Below are positions 54,383 to 63,879 of a DNA stretch of 64,000 bases, piece by piece. A model generated the notes under the pieces. That model saw only the letters and a program-made list of their open reading frames with translations. It had not been told where the DNA came from and did no database searches. Position 1 is the first letter of the stretch. Each line of letters opens with the position of its first letter. The DNA comes from Rhodospirillales bacterium (lineage in GTDB: Bacteria > Pseudomonadota > Alphaproteobacteria > Reyranellales > Reyranellaceae): assembly GCA_947466085.1 (NCBI GenBank), contig CANIEC010000004.1, forward strand, positions 1 to 64,000, in the 5' to 3' direction. The position numbers and the translations under genes were made by a program.

Positions 54383-55363
54383 CTATCGCGGAGGCTCGAC
54401 GCTTACCACCACGCTGCCACGCTTGCGGCCGGACTCGACATAGGCGTGCGCCTCGGCCATTTGCGCGAACCGGTAACGGCGGTCGATCACGGGTTTCAAC
54501 GCACCGGCTTCCGCCAGGGCGGCCATCTCCGGCAAATCACTGACCCGCTCCTCGGCAGGGCCGGCGATGATTCGCCGGCTGCCCGTCAACGGCGCCCACA
54601 GGGTCGCCAGCATCTCCGGAATCCCTGCGGCCACCGCGAGCAGCCGGCCTTTGTCCTTGAGCACGGGCTTGCAGCGCGCGAACGGCATCTTGCCGACCGT
54701 ATCGACGACGATGTCGTAGGTCTCGCGGCGCGTCGTGAAATCGTCCTTCGTATAGTCGATCACCCTGTCGGCGCCGAGCGAGGCGACGAGCGCCAGGTTG
54801 TTCGTGCTGGTGACGCCGGTCACCTCGGCGCCGCGATGCTTCGCGAGCTGCACCATGGCTGTCCCCACGCCGCCGGACGCGCCGATCACCAGGACCTTGT
54901 CGCCCGGCCTGATGCCCGCCTTGCGCAGGAAATGCAGGGAGGTCGACGCGCCGAAGGGCAGCGATGCCGCTTCCTCGAACGACAGGTTGGCGGGCTTCCG
55001 CGCCAGCCTGCCGTCTTCAGGCATCGCCCGATACTGGGCGTGGCATCCCATCGCGCCGCCGGGAAAGCCGAACACCTCGTCGCCGACCCGGAACCGCGTG
55101 ACGTCCTTCCCGACGGCCTCGATCGTTCCGGCCATCTCGGACCCCATGATCGGTTGGCGCGGCCGTGTGAACCCGAAAGCCAGGCGCGCAAAGGTTCCGA
55201 GTCCGGTCGGAACGCACATCGTCCGCACGCGCCAGTCGCCCGAGGTCACCGTCGTTGCGTGAATCCGGACGAGTACCTCGTTGTGCCGAGGCACGGGCTT
55301 CGGCACCTCGCTGAGTTCGACGACGTCGGGCCCGCCATAGCGGCGATAGACGAAGGCCTGCAT
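54383..55363 (-). CDS. NAD(P)-dependent alcohol dehydrogenase (MDR, quinone oxidoreductase type)
   Basis: A 326-residue medium-chain oxidoreductase: MQAFVYRRYGGPDVVELSEV start, GSEMAGTIEAVGKDVTRFRVGD region, cofactor loop VLVIGASGGVGTAMVQLAKHRG. The usual zinc-binding cysteine set is not evident, as in the zinc-free quinone/enone reductase branch. ATG 55363 is chosen since it begins the family; the in-frame upstream extension to 55528 runs through the TTCGTTT-type repeat (reading INETNEINETNETN) and is unlikely to be coding. Confidence 0.9.
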   Translation of the reverse strand: MQAFVYRRYGGPDVVELSEVPKPVPRHNEVLVRIHATTVTSGDWRVRTMCVPTGLGTFARLAFGFTRPRQPIMGSEMAGTIEAVGKDVTRFRVGDEVFGFPGGAMGCHAQYRAMPEDGRLARKPANLSFEEAASLPFGASTSLHFLRKAGIRPGDKVLVIGASGGVGTAMVQLAKHRGAEVTGVTSTNNLALVASLGADRVIDYTKDDFTTRRETYDIVVDTVGKMPFARCKPVLKDKGRLLAVAAGIPEMLATLWAPLTGSRRIIAGPAEERVSDLPEMAALAEAGALKPVIDRRYRFAQMAEAHAYVESGRKRGSVVVSVEPPR

Positions 55364-55426
55364 GGTACCGGCGCGCAACATTGTTGCGCCAACGGTCACC
55401 ACGGCCCAGGATTCAGGGGGTGCGAC

Positions 55427-55471
55427 ATTCGTTTCATTTGTTTCGTTTATTTCGTTCGTTTCGTTTATTCG
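55427..55471. repeat. Short tandem-like TTCGTTT repeat
   Basis: A 45-base stretch made of variants of TTCGTTTC, TTTCGTTTA and TTCG (for example TTTCGTTTATTTCG then TTTCGTTTATTCG). It lies in the gap between the MDR gene start and the M20 peptidase stop. Locally very T-rich in this GC-rich genome; a microsatellite-like tract. Confidence 0.7.
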
Positions 55472-55503
55472 CAACGACTCCGACTTATTCAACGGCCTGT
55501 TGG

Positions 55504-56784
55504 CTAGACCTTCTGCAGGCCGCACCATTCGGCGATGAACAGCGCCGTCGATTGGGTGATCTTGCGGATCGACTCGAGATTCACGCGTTCGTCGTAGCCG
55601 TGGATGTCATCGGACTGCGGGCCGTAGACCAGCGCGGGGATGCCCGCATAGAGGCCGAAGAAGCGGTTGTCGGCGGTCCCGGTCGAGGTCTTGTCCTCGA
55701 GCGCAGTGCCGAACACCGTCTTGTGCGCCTCGGCCAGCACGACCCGCACATGCTCGTGATTCTTCAGCACGAACGGCTCGGCCTGGAAGCCCTCCCACGT
55801 CACGCTGGGCAGGTTGTTGCCGAGGAACGGATCGTTCGCGGCGGCGCCGCGGATAAGGTCCTCGATCTCCTGCCGGCATTCCTTCAGGTTCTGCGACGGC
55901 AACACGCCCACGCGCATGTCGAAGGTACACCAGGCCGGCACCGAACTCGCCCAGTCTCCGCCAGCAATCTTGCCGACGTTGAAGTTCACCGGGTGATGGT
56001 GATCGCAGAAGTGCTTGTCGTGCGCCTTCCTGGCGTTCCACTTCTTTTCGAGTTCGCGGAGCTGCTGGATGAGGCGGTACGCCGACTCGATGGCGTTGGA
56101 TCCGGCATCGGCCTTGTAGACATGCACCGGATGGCCGGTGACCTTGACCTGGAACCACATGACGCCCGTCTGCGCGACCGTGAGCACGCCGGACGATGGC
56201 TCCGGGATGAGGGCGGCGTCGGCGCGATAGCCGCGCTGCAGGCAGGCGAGCGCGCCGTTGCCCGTGCACTCCTCCTCGACCACCGACTGCTGGTAGACGT
56301 CGGCCGCCGGCATGTAGCCCAGCGCGCGCAGCGCGCGCAGCGCGAAGACGTTCAGGATCAGCCCGGCCTTCATGTCGCCCGAGCCGCGGCCGTACATCCA
56401 GCCGTCCTTGACGTAGGCGTCGTAGGGATTGCGCGTCCACATCTCGTGCGGCCCCTCGGGCACCACGTCGATGTGGCCGTTGAGGATCAGCGACCGGCCC
56501 TTGGGATTGGACGGACGCCAGGCGCCGACCACGTTCCAGGCATCGTCATAGTCCAGCGAGTGCGGCGAGTAGCCCGGCAGGTGCTTGAGGTCATCGATCT
56601 TGATCTGCCAGCGATCGACGCCCAGCCCGTCTTCCTTGAACAGGCGCGCCATCATGTCCTGCGCCGGCGCCTCCTGGAACCGGGTCGAGGGAATCCGCAC
56701 CAGGTCGGCCGTTACGTTCGTCTGATCGTCGAAGCGGCGATCGACTTCGTCCATGATCTTGGACTTGAGCGATGAATCGAGCAT
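55504..56784 (-). CDS. M20 family metallopeptidase (ArgE/DapE-like)
   Basis: A 426-residue di-zinc amidohydrolase. Blocks: LILNGHIDVVPEG (metal His/Asp), YGRGSGDMKAGL (metal Asp), and VEEECTGNGALA (catalytic Glu), with the dimerisation domain in the middle and the late metal His in TSTGTADNRFFGLYAGIPA and later H. Length near the usual 380-430 for ArgE/DapE relatives. Substrate cannot be told. Divergent from the AMP-ligase gene with a 56-base gap. Confidence 0.94.
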   Translation of the reverse strand: MLDSSLKSKIMDEVDRRFDDQTNVTADLVRIPSTRFQEAPAQDMMARLFKEDGLGVDRWQIKIDDLKHLPGYSPHSLDYDDAWNVVGAWRPSNPKGRSLILNGHIDVVPEGPHEMWTRNPYDAYVKDGWMYGRGSGDMKAGLILNVFALRALRALGYMPAADVYQQSVVEEECTGNGALACLQRGYRADAALIPEPSSGVLTVAQTGVMWFQVKVTGHPVHVYKADAGSNAIESAYRLIQQLRELEKKWNARKAHDKHFCDHHHPVNFNVGKIAGGDWASSVPAWCTFDMRVGVLPSQNLKECRQEIEDLIRGAAANDPFLGNNLPSVTWEGFQAEPFVLKNHEHVRVVLAEAHKTVFGTALEDKTSTGTADNRFFGLYAGIPALVYGPQSDDIHGYDERVNLESIRKITQSTALFIAEWCGLQKV

Positions 56785-56840
56785 GCGCGGACTTTGGCGC
56801 AGCCCCGGTACGCCGTCTATAGTTTGGCAGGAGGAAACAA

Positions 56841-58403
56841 ATGTACCCGGGCAAACACGCGACGACGCAGGCGTCCCATCCTGCGGTGATCATGGCCGGC
56901 AGCGGCGAGACCGTGACCTATGGCGAGCTGGAAGCGCGCAGCAACCGGCTGGCGCACCTGCTGCGCGCCCGTGGCGTGAAGCGGCTCGACCACTATTCGA
57001 TCTTCATGGAAAACAACGCGCGCTACGTGGAGTGCTGTACCGCCGGCGAACGCACCGGCACCTACTACACGTGCGTGAATTCGTTCCTGACGGCCGATGA
57101 GCTTGCCTACATCCTGAACAACAGCGCCTCGAAAGTGCTCATCACCTCCCAGGCCAAGCGGGACGTGGCCCTCGCGGCCCTGCCGCACTGTCCGGGGATC
57201 GCGCTCTGCATCGTCGTCGACGGGCCCGGTGGCGGATCGGCCGGCGGCGCGAAGATCGTCAATCTCGCGGAGGCGACGGCCGGCCTGCCCGCGACGCCGA
57301 TCGCCGACGAATCGCTCGGGACCGCGATGCTCTACTCGTCCGGCACCACGGGACGGCCGAAGGGGATCGTACGGCCGCTGGCCGAACAGCCGCCGTCGCA
57401 GCTCCTGCCGATCTTCTCCTTCCTGCTGAAGCTCTGGCAGTACCGCGAAGGCATGATCTACCTCTCGCCGGCGCCGCTCTACCATTCGGCGCCGCAGGCG
57501 GCGGTGAACCTCACGATCCGCATGGGCGGCACCGTGATCATCATGGAGCGCTTCGACCCCGAGCATTACCTGCAGCTCATCGAAAAGTATCGCGTCACGC
57601 ACAGCCAGCTCGTGCCGACGATGTTCTCGCGGATGCTGAAGCTGCCGGAGGAGACGCGGAAGCAGTACGACCTCGGTTCGCTGGAGATCGCCATCCATGC
57701 GGCGGCGCCCTGCCCGGTCCAGGTGAAGGAACAGATGATCGGCTGGTGGGGCCCGATCATCCACGAATATTACGGCGCCACCGAGGGGCTGGGCTTCACC
57801 GCCTGCAACTCGCAGGAATGGCTGGCGCACAAGGGTACGGTGGGACGCGTCCTCCTGGGCGAACTGCACGTGCTCGACGATGACATGAAGCCGCTGCCCG
57901 CCGGCACGGCCGGGACCCTGTGGTTCAAGACCGCGACGCCGTTCGAGTACTTCAACGACCCCGCCAAGACACGCGAGGCGCGCTCCGAGGACGGCACGAT
58001 GAGCACGGTGGGCGACGTCGGCTATGTCGATGCCGGCGGCTACCTCTACCTGACCGACCGGGCGACTTTCATGATCATTTCCGGCGGCGTGAACATCTAC
58101 CCGCAGGAATGCGAGAACCTGCTGATCACCCATCCCAAGGTGGCCGACGCGGCGGTGTTCGGCGTCCCCAACGCCGATCTCGGCGAGGAGGTGAAGGCGG
58201 TCGTCCAGCTCATGCCGGGCGTGCCGAAGACGGATGCCACCGCCGAGGAGCTGATCGCCTTCTGCGGCCAGCATCTCGCCCGGCAGAAGGTGCCGCGCTC
58301 CGTCGATTTCGAAGACGAGCTGCCGCGCCTGCCGACCGGCAAACTCTACAAGCGCCTGCTGCGCGACCGTTACTGGGGCGACAAGACGAGCCGCATCGTG
58401 TGA
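56841..58403 (+). CDS. AMP-dependent acyl-CoA synthetase/ligase
   Basis: A 520-residue adenylate-forming enzyme that activates a carboxylic acid as an acyl-AMP and then acyl-CoA. The AMP-binding P-loop is AMLYSSGTTGRPKG (about 165-178); EYYGATEGLGFT is the substrate/adenine motif; the hinge and C-terminal subdomain include TDRATFMIISGGVNIYP and the catalytic lysine in LPTGKLYKRLLRDRYW. ATG 56841 follows GGAGGAAACAA. Its stop is only 4 bases from the opposing emrB stop. Chain length of the acid unknown. Confidence 0.95.
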   Translation: MYPGKHATTQASHPAVIMAGSGETVTYGELEARSNRLAHLLRARGVKRLDHYSIFMENNARYVECCTAGERTGTYYTCVNSFLTADELAYILNNSASKVLITSQAKRDVALAALPHCPGIALCIVVDGPGGGSAGGAKIVNLAEATAGLPATPIADESLGTAMLYSSGTTGRPKGIVRPLAEQPPSQLLPIFSFLLKLWQYREGMIYLSPAPLYHSAPQAAVNLTIRMGGTVIIMERFDPEHYLQLIEKYRVTHSQLVPTMFSRMLKLPEETRKQYDLGSLEIAIHAAAPCPVQVKEQMIGWWGPIIHEYYGATEGLGFTACNSQEWLAHKGTVGRVLLGELHVLDDDMKPLPAGTAGTLWFKTATPFEYFNDPAKTREARSEDGTMSTVGDVGYVDAGGYLYLTDRATFMIISGGVNIYPQECENLLITHPKVADAAVFGVPNADLGEEVKAVVQLMPGVPKTDATAEELIAFCGQHLARQKVPRSVDFEDELPRLPTGKLYKRLLRDRYWGDKTSRIV

Positions 58404-58407
58404 CTCA

Positions 58408-59979
58408 TCAGCGCGACCGGCGCTGCGAACGCGACAGCATCGCTGCGGGAATCAGGGCGGCCAGCGCGACCACGCCCACCACGATGAACGTGTCGGAAAA
58501 GGCCATGATCTGGGCCTTGCTCTGCACGATCGTCGCCAGGTAGTCGATCGCGCCCGCCTTCTGCTGCTGGTGCGGCAGGCCACTCCTCTGCAGGAGATGC
58601 TCGAGCTGCGTCAGCATCCGCTCGGTCGTGCGGTTGCCCCAGTCCTGGGTCCCCGTCAGCGCGTCGGCATGGAATCGCGTGCGGATCTCGAAGAAGGCGA
58701 CCATCAGGTTGATGCCGAAGGCGCCGCCGAGCTGGCGCATGAAGTTGGCGACGCCCGAGCCCTGGCGCACCTTGTCCGCCGGCAGGGCCTTGAGCGACGA
58801 GGCGTTGAGGCTGGGATTGATGAAGCCCAGTCCCAACCGGGACAGCATGACCATGCAGACCAGTGTCCAGAAGGTCGTGTCGACGTCGGCGGTCGTCATC
58901 CAGGCGAAGCCGGCGGCGAACAGGACCAGCCCGCCGATGATCATGGTCGAGGCCGGCATGGCATCGGATAGGCGCCCGGCCAGCGGGAAGATGAAGGCCA
59001 GCATGATGCCGGCCGGCATCATCATCAGCCCGGCCACCAGCGGCGTGAAGCCGATGATGGTCTGCACGAAGACCGGGATGATGTAGGTCGAGCCCATCAT
59101 GCCGGCGCCGAAGATGAAGGCGATGAGGGCGGCGGCGGCGAACTCGACATTGCCGAAGATGCGCACATCGAGCAGCGCGCGGGGCGTGTGGAGCTCCCAG
59201 AAGACGAAGGCGACCGTAGCGGCGGCGCCCAGGACCAGCCGGAACACGATCGCATCGGAACTCCAGCCCTCGCGCTGACCGTCGGCGATGCCGGTCATCA
59301 GGCCGAACAGCGCCGTGCAGAGCAGGGCGAAGCCCAGCCAGTCGAACGGCGGAATCACTTTGGGGATCGACCGGGTCGGCATGAAGACCATGCCCATGAC
59401 GGCCGCGATGACGCAGAAGGGCAGCGAAATGAAGAAGACGTAGCGCCAGGAGAAGTACTCGATCATCAGACCGCCGAGGGTCGGGCCGATGGCCGGCGCA
59501 AAGACGACGCCCAGGCCGAACACGCCCATCGCCATGCCGCGGCGCTCCGGCGGAAAGACGGTGAAGATCGTGGCCATCACCAGCGGCTGCGCGACTCCGG
59601 CGCTGAAGCCCTGCAGGACGCGGGCGAAGATCAGCGCGTCCTCGGTCGGCGCCGAGCCGCCCATCAGCGCACCCACCGAGAAGAAGAACAGCGCGCCCAC
59701 GAAGGTGCGGCGTTCACCCAGGACGCCGCTCAGCCAGGCATTGATCAGCATGCCGGCGGTCATCGTCGCCATGTAGGCCGACGACATCCACTGCGCCTTG
59801 TCCTGACCGATGCCGAAGGCGCCCATGACGTCGGGCACCGCCACGTTCACCGTGGTCATGGCGAGCACCATGGAAACGACGCCCATCATGCCGGTGATGG
59901 TGACCAGCCAGCGATAGGAGGGCCCGTAGCGCTCGGTGAGCGCCGCGGCGGTCTGCAGGGGGACGGCGGCGGCGGTCAT
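58408..59979 (-). CDS. MFS multidrug efflux transporter (DHA2/EmrB-like)
   Basis: A 523-residue, 14-helix drug:H+ antiporter of the inner membrane. Markers: TTVNVAVPDVMGAFGIG, the motif GERRTFVGALFFF in the first loop and the antiporter stretch GLGVVFAPAIGPTLGGLMIEYFSW (split as GLGVVFAPAIGPTLGG and LMIEYFSW). The N-terminus includes MTGMMGVVSMV-like helices. It pairs with the HlyD-type protein encoded 127 bases upstream, as in EmrAB. A repeat of family B lies between them, ending 4 bases before the ATG. Confidence 0.95.
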   Translation of the reverse strand: MTAAAVPLQTAAALTERYGPSYRWLVTITGMMGVVSMVLAMTTVNVAVPDVMGAFGIGQDKAQWMSSAYMATMTAGMLINAWLSGVLGERRTFVGALFFFSVGALMGGSAPTEDALIFARVLQGFSAGVAQPLVMATIFTVFPPERRGMAMGVFGLGVVFAPAIGPTLGGLMIEYFSWRYVFFISLPFCVIAAVMGMVFMPTRSIPKVIPPFDWLGFALLCTALFGLMTGIADGQREGWSSDAIVFRLVLGAAATVAFVFWELHTPRALLDVRIFGNVEFAAAALIAFIFGAGMMGSTYIIPVFVQTIIGFTPLVAGLMMMPAGIMLAFIFPLAGRLSDAMPASTMIIGGLVLFAAGFAWMTTADVDTTFWTLVCMVMLSRLGLGFINPSLNASSLKALPADKVRQGSGVANFMRQLGGAFGINLMVAFFEIRTRFHADALTGTQDWGNRTTERMLTQLEHLLQRSGLPHQQQKAGAIDYLATIVQSKAQIMAFSDTFIVVGVVALAALIPAAMLSRSQRRSR

Positions 59980-59983
59980 GGAT

Positions 59984-60102
59984 CATGACCCCATCGCCCC
60001 GTAAGACGGGGCACTTCCCCATTTGAATGGGGAAGAAAGCTTTCGGGCGCCTCCCCATTCAAATGGGGAGGTGTCGGCGTTTTCGCCGACGGAGGGGTCA
60101 TG
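59984..60102. repeat. Paired two-hairpin repeat, family B copy 3 (divergent modules) between emrA and emrB
   Basis: Here the two modules point away from each other. Left, inverted: CATGACCCCATC, stem CCCCGT-AAG-ACGGGG, then CTTCCCC / GGGGAAG hairpin. Right: CCTCCCC / GGGGAGG hairpin, then TCGGCG-TTTT-CGCCGA and GGAGGGGTCATG. The outer end lies 4 bases before the emrB start codon, so the emrB ribosome site region is inside or next to the repeat. Confidence 0.85.
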
Positions 60103-60105
60103 GCC

Positions 60106-61284
60106 CTACCGAATGTCAATGTCGACTTCGACCATCATGCCGGGGGTCAGCGGCTTCGGCATCTGGACGATGTCGATCTTCACCGGCACGCGCTGCGTGA
60201 TCTTGGTGAAATTGCCCGACGGGTTCGGGGTGGGCAGCAGGGCGAAGCGTGCCGTCGTGGCGCTGCCGATCCGCGCGACCCGGCCGACGAAGGTATCGTT
60301 GGGATAGGCGTCGACGGAAACGCGCACGGTCTGGCCGAGTTTCAGCTTGCCGACCTGCGTCTCCTTGATGTTGGCCTCGACCCAGACCTCGTCGGGATTG
60401 TGCAGCAGCAGGATGCGCTGGCCCGCCGCCACATACTCCCCCGGCAGGGTGAAAGTGCGGTCGATCACGGCCGGGATCGGGCTCTTGATCGTGCGGTCCT
60501 CGACATCCACCTGCTGCTGGCGCATTTGCGCCGCCAGCACGGCGACCTGGTGGGTCAGCGCCTCGATCTGCGCATCGATCACGCCCAGCCGGTCATGGCC
60601 GACCCGCGCCTCGCCGAGGCTGCCTTCGGCCTGCTCATGCTCGGCCTGGAGCTGCAGGATCTGGATCTCGAACTTCGTGACCGCCGCCTGCGCCATCTGG
60701 AGCTGCCGCTCGTTGACGACCTTGCTGGCGAACAGGGTCCGGCTGCGATCGAGTTCGAGCCTTGCGAAATCGAGATCGGCCTGCAGCGCGGCCAGCGCCT
60801 TCTCGCGGACCATGATGGTCGAGGTGCGCGTACGCATCGCGGCATCGGCCTGATTCTGGTCGAGCTTGCGCTCGGCGCGCAGCCGCGCCCGCTCGACCCG
60901 GACGCCTTCAATCTGCGCGCGCAGGCCGTCGACCCGCAGCTTGGCCGCGCGGTCGTCGATCTTCACGAGGGTCTGTCCGGCCTCGACGCGCTGGCCCTCG
61001 CGCACCACGAGGTCGACGATCCAGCCCTCGGCGCGGCTCGACACCGTCACGATGTCGGCGGTCACGCGGGCATCGTATTCGTAGACATGGGTGAGACGCA
61101 GATGGACCTCGCGGCCGCCATAGGCGACCGCCGCGAGCAGCAGGAGGCCGACGACGATGAAGCGCGGCCGCAACAGGACCCGGATGAGGCCGGATGTCCG
61201 GCTCGCCCGCACAGGAGGCCTCACGCCGACCGCCGGCGATGCGGGCGGTGTCTTCAGGGCGGGCGGCGGCACCGACTGATCCAC
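60106..61284 (-). CDS. HlyD/EmrA-family membrane fusion protein
   Basis: A 392-residue periplasmic adaptor anchored by one N-terminal helix (about 43-60, FIVVGLLLLAAVAYGG). It has the barrel-sandwich (VTADIVTVSSRAEGWIVDLVVREGQRVEAGQ split at residue 95), a long coiled-coil hairpin (about 130-225, with RARLRAERKLDQNQADAA) and then ANIKETQVGKLKLGQTVRVSVDAYP near the end. It links an MFS pump to an outer-membrane channel. It is upstream of emrB on the same strand. No TolC or MarR gene is adjacent. Confidence 0.94.
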   Translation of the reverse strand: MDQSVPPPALKTPPASPAVGVRPPVRASRTSGLIRVLLRPRFIVVGLLLLAAVAYGGREVHLRLTHVYEYDARVTADIVTVSSRAEGWIVDLVVREGQRVEAGQTLVKIDDRAAKLRVDGLRAQIEGVRVERARLRAERKLDQNQADAAMRTRTSTIMVREKALAALQADLDFARLELDRSRTLFASKVVNERQLQMAQAAVTKFEIQILQLQAEHEQAEGSLGEARVGHDRLGVIDAQIEALTHQVAVLAAQMRQQQVDVEDRTIKSPIPAVIDRTFTLPGEYVAAGQRILLLHNPDEVWVEANIKETQVGKLKLGQTVRVSVDAYPNDTFVGRVARIGSATTARFALLPTPNPSGNFTKITQRVPVKIDIVQMPKPLTPGMMVEVDIDIR

Positions 61285-61534
61285 GACCTATCCTGCCGTT
61301 CTCAACCGGGGTTTCGCGCTGTCGTCATGAAAAAAGAATAAGGCGGAAACATTTGGCGGGCCAACGATCTTCACGCAGGGGCGTCGACTTGCTGCAACGC
61401 GCGCACTGCATGACGGTCGGCAGTTCCGCATTCGTGCTTGCCGCGCTTGCCAAAACGGACGGTCGGGTCGACGCTGATCGTGAAAGCCCGTCGGACACCT
61501 CTCGCAGAGCAAAAATCACACCCGGAGCCGTCGC

Positions 61535-63193
61535 ATGCCCGATGCTTCCCACACGCCCGCGCCTCGTCAGCTCGATGTCGCCCCCCTTGATGTCGCCATC
61601 GTGGGCGGCGGCCTGGCCGGCCTCTATGCCATCCATCGCCTGCGCAAGCTCGGACTCAAGGTCCGGGCCTATGAGGCCGGCTCCGGAATCGGCGGCACCT
61701 GGTTCTGGAACCGCTATCCGGGCGCGCGCTGCGACGTCGAGAGCCTGGAATACTCCTACAGCTTCTCGGACGAGCTGCAGCAGGAGTGGAAGTGGCCGGA
61801 ACGCTACGGCACGCAGCCCGAGATCCTGAAATACATCAACCATGTCGCCGACCGCTTCGACCTGCGCCGCGACGTCCAGCTCGACACGCGCATCAAGGCC
61901 GCCACCTTCGACAGTGCGACCAACGAATGGACGTTGCGCACCGACAAGGGCGAGGTGGTCCGCGCGCGCTACTGCATCATGGCGGCGGGCAATCTCTCGA
62001 CGCCGCGCGTGCCCGACTTCAAGGGGATCGGGAGCTTCAAGGGCAAGTGGTACCATTCGGGGCTGTGGCCGCATGAGGGAGTCGACTTCACCGGGCTGCG
62101 GGTCGGCGTCATCGGCACGGGCTCCTCGGGCGTCCAGATGATCCCGTTGATCGCCCGGCAGGCCAAGCACCTGCATGTCTTCCAGCGGACCGCCAATTTC
62201 AGCCTGCCGGCGCGCAACGCGCCGATGGAGGAAGAGCGCGAGAGCCGCCACAAGGCCGAGTACCCGGCGCGCCGGCGCGCCGCCTACGACACGCCCTTCG
62301 CGATCGGCGGCTATCCGCGTCCGACCAAGTCGGCGCTCGACGTCACCGAGGAGGAGCGCAACGCCGCCTACGAGGCCAAGTGGCAGGAAGGCGGCAGCAT
62401 CAGCTACCTCTATACCTACACCGATCTCCTGGTGAACAAGGAGGCCAACGACACGGCCTCGGAGTTCGCGCGCAACAAGATCCGCGGCATCGTGAAGGAC
62501 AAGGCGACGGCCGAACTGCTGGCGCCCAAGGACCATCCGATCGGCACCAAGCGGCTCTGCCTCGATACGAACTATTACGAGACCTACAATCGCGACAACG
62601 TCGTGCTGGTCGACGTCCGCTCCGATCCGATCCAGGAGATCACCGAGAAGGGCGTGCGCACCGGCAAGAAGGAGTACGAGCTCGACGCCATCGTCTTCGC
62701 CACCGGCTTCGACGCCATGACCGGCGCGCTGCGCGAGATCGACATAAGGACCAGCGACGGCGCGGTGCTGGCCGACCATTGGGAGGGCGGCCCCCTCACC
62801 TATCTCGGCCTGATGGTTTCGGGCTTTCCCAACATGTTCGTGGTCACCGGGCCCGGCAGCCCCGGGGTGAAGACGCAGATGATCGCGTCGATCGAACAGC
62901 ACGTGGACTGGATCGCCGATGCACTCGATCACCTGGGCAAGCACCAGCTTGACCGCATCGAACCGTCGCCGCAGGCCGAGGCCGATTGGGTCGGGCACGT
63001 CAATGCGGTGGCCGACAGCACCCTCTATCCGCTGGCCAATTCCTGGTACGTCGGCGCCAACATTCCCGGCAAGCCGCGCGTGTTCATGCCCTATGTCGGC
63101 GGCTTCGACCGCTACAAGAGGCGCTGCGACGAGGTCACGGCCGGCGGCTACGAAGGCTTCACGCTCAGCCGGCACAAGGCCGAAGTGGCTTGA
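61535..63193 (+). CDS. Baeyer-Villiger-type flavin monooxygenase
   Basis: A 552-residue class B flavoprotein: FAD loop GGGLAGLYAIHRLRKLG, then AGSGIGGTWFWNRYPGARCDVES, the BVMO fingerprint FKGKWYHSGLWPHEG, and NADPH loop GTGSSGVQMIPLIA. Its sequence fits BVMOs that turn ketones to esters or lactones. No signal peptide. ATG 61535 lies after GGAGCCGTCGC. The small protein gene that follows overlaps its stop by 4 bases (TTGA), suggesting co-expression. Confidence 0.95.
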   Translation: MPDASHTPAPRQLDVAPLDVAIVGGGLAGLYAIHRLRKLGLKVRAYEAGSGIGGTWFWNRYPGARCDVESLEYSYSFSDELQQEWKWPERYGTQPEILKYINHVADRFDLRRDVQLDTRIKAATFDSATNEWTLRTDKGEVVRARYCIMAAGNLSTPRVPDFKGIGSFKGKWYHSGLWPHEGVDFTGLRVGVIGTGSSGVQMIPLIARQAKHLHVFQRTANFSLPARNAPMEEERESRHKAEYPARRRAAYDTPFAIGGYPRPTKSALDVTEEERNAAYEAKWQEGGSISYLYTYTDLLVNKEANDTASEFARNKIRGIVKDKATAELLAPKDHPIGTKRLCLDTNYYETYNRDNVVLVDVRSDPIQEITEKGVRTGKKEYELDAIVFATGFDAMTGALREIDIRTSDGAVLADHWEGGPLTYLGLMVSGFPNMFVVTGPGSPGVKTQMIASIEQHVDWIADALDHLGKHQLDRIEPSPQAEADWVGHVNAVADSTLYPLANSWYVGANIPGKPRVFMPYVGGFDRYKRRCDEVTAGGYEGFTLSRHKAEVA

Positions 63194-63879
63194 GCCCTAC
63201 CTTCGTTCATCACCGCATCGCCGCCGCCCCGCGTCGCTGGCAGGCGGTTGCCGACCGGCTCGCCGGCGATGGCGCGCGGCGGGTCGCCGACGCAGGTGGC
63301 CATCTCTACGGCGCCTGGCGCAGCCAGATCGGCCGGCCGCGCGACGAGGTGCAGGCGATCAGCGCCTGGCCGCAGGGAATCACGGCGGCGGCTGCCGAAA
63401 GCACGCTGCTGGGGACCAGGGACGACATCCGCGCCGTGACCAGCGAGGCCCTGACGCCGACGCTTCGCCCGACCGACACGGTGCCGCCGACGCGCCAGGG
63501 CAACTACGCCTTCCGCTGGTTCGCCGTTCCCGAACCGAACTGGCCGGAGTTCCTCGATCTCTGTGCGGCCGCCTGGCCCGGCTTCGAGGGCGCCTACGAT
63601 TCGCAGGTGATCGGTCTCTGGCAGGCGAGCGGCGTCCGCACCGGCACCGGCCCGGACGAGGTGACGGGCGCGGGCCTGCACGGCGGCGTGCGCAGCCTGC
63701 TGCTGACCCGCCGGCCCAACCTCGCCATGTGGGAGCGCTCCAAGCTGCCCGAAGGGGCAGCCGAGGCGGCGGTGCGCGACAAGCTCAGCCGCCGTTACGA
63801 CCTCTGTGACTGGACCGTGGTGTCGACCGCGACCCTTCTGACCGCCGTCGACCGGGCCGATACGGCTCGCTGGACCTGA
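63190..63879 (+). CDS. Hypothetical protein, NIPSNAP-like two-domain, TTG start
   Basis: A 229-residue protein. The frame overlaps the BVMO stop, and TTG 63190 (TTGAGCCCT) is the earliest plausible start. Two halves look like repeats of a small alpha/beta domain: FVHHRIAAAPRRWQAVADRL and FRWFAVPEPNWPEFLDLCAA, each followed by a glycine-containing strand. NIPSNAP-type ferredoxin-like folds have this pattern, but I do not identify a family with certainty. No signal. Translational coupling to the monooxygenase suggests a related function. Confidence 0.55.
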   Translation: MSPTFVHHRIAAAPRRWQAVADRLAGDGARRVADAGGHLYGAWRSQIGRPRDEVQAISAWPQGITAAAAESTLLGTRDDIRAVTSEALTPTLRPTDTVPPTRQGNYAFRWFAVPEPNWPEFLDLCAAAWPGFEGAYDSQVIGLWQASGVRTGTGPDEVTGAGLHGGVRSLLLTRRPNLAMWERSKLPEGAAEAAVRDKLSRRYDLCDWTVVSTATLLTAVDRADTARWT

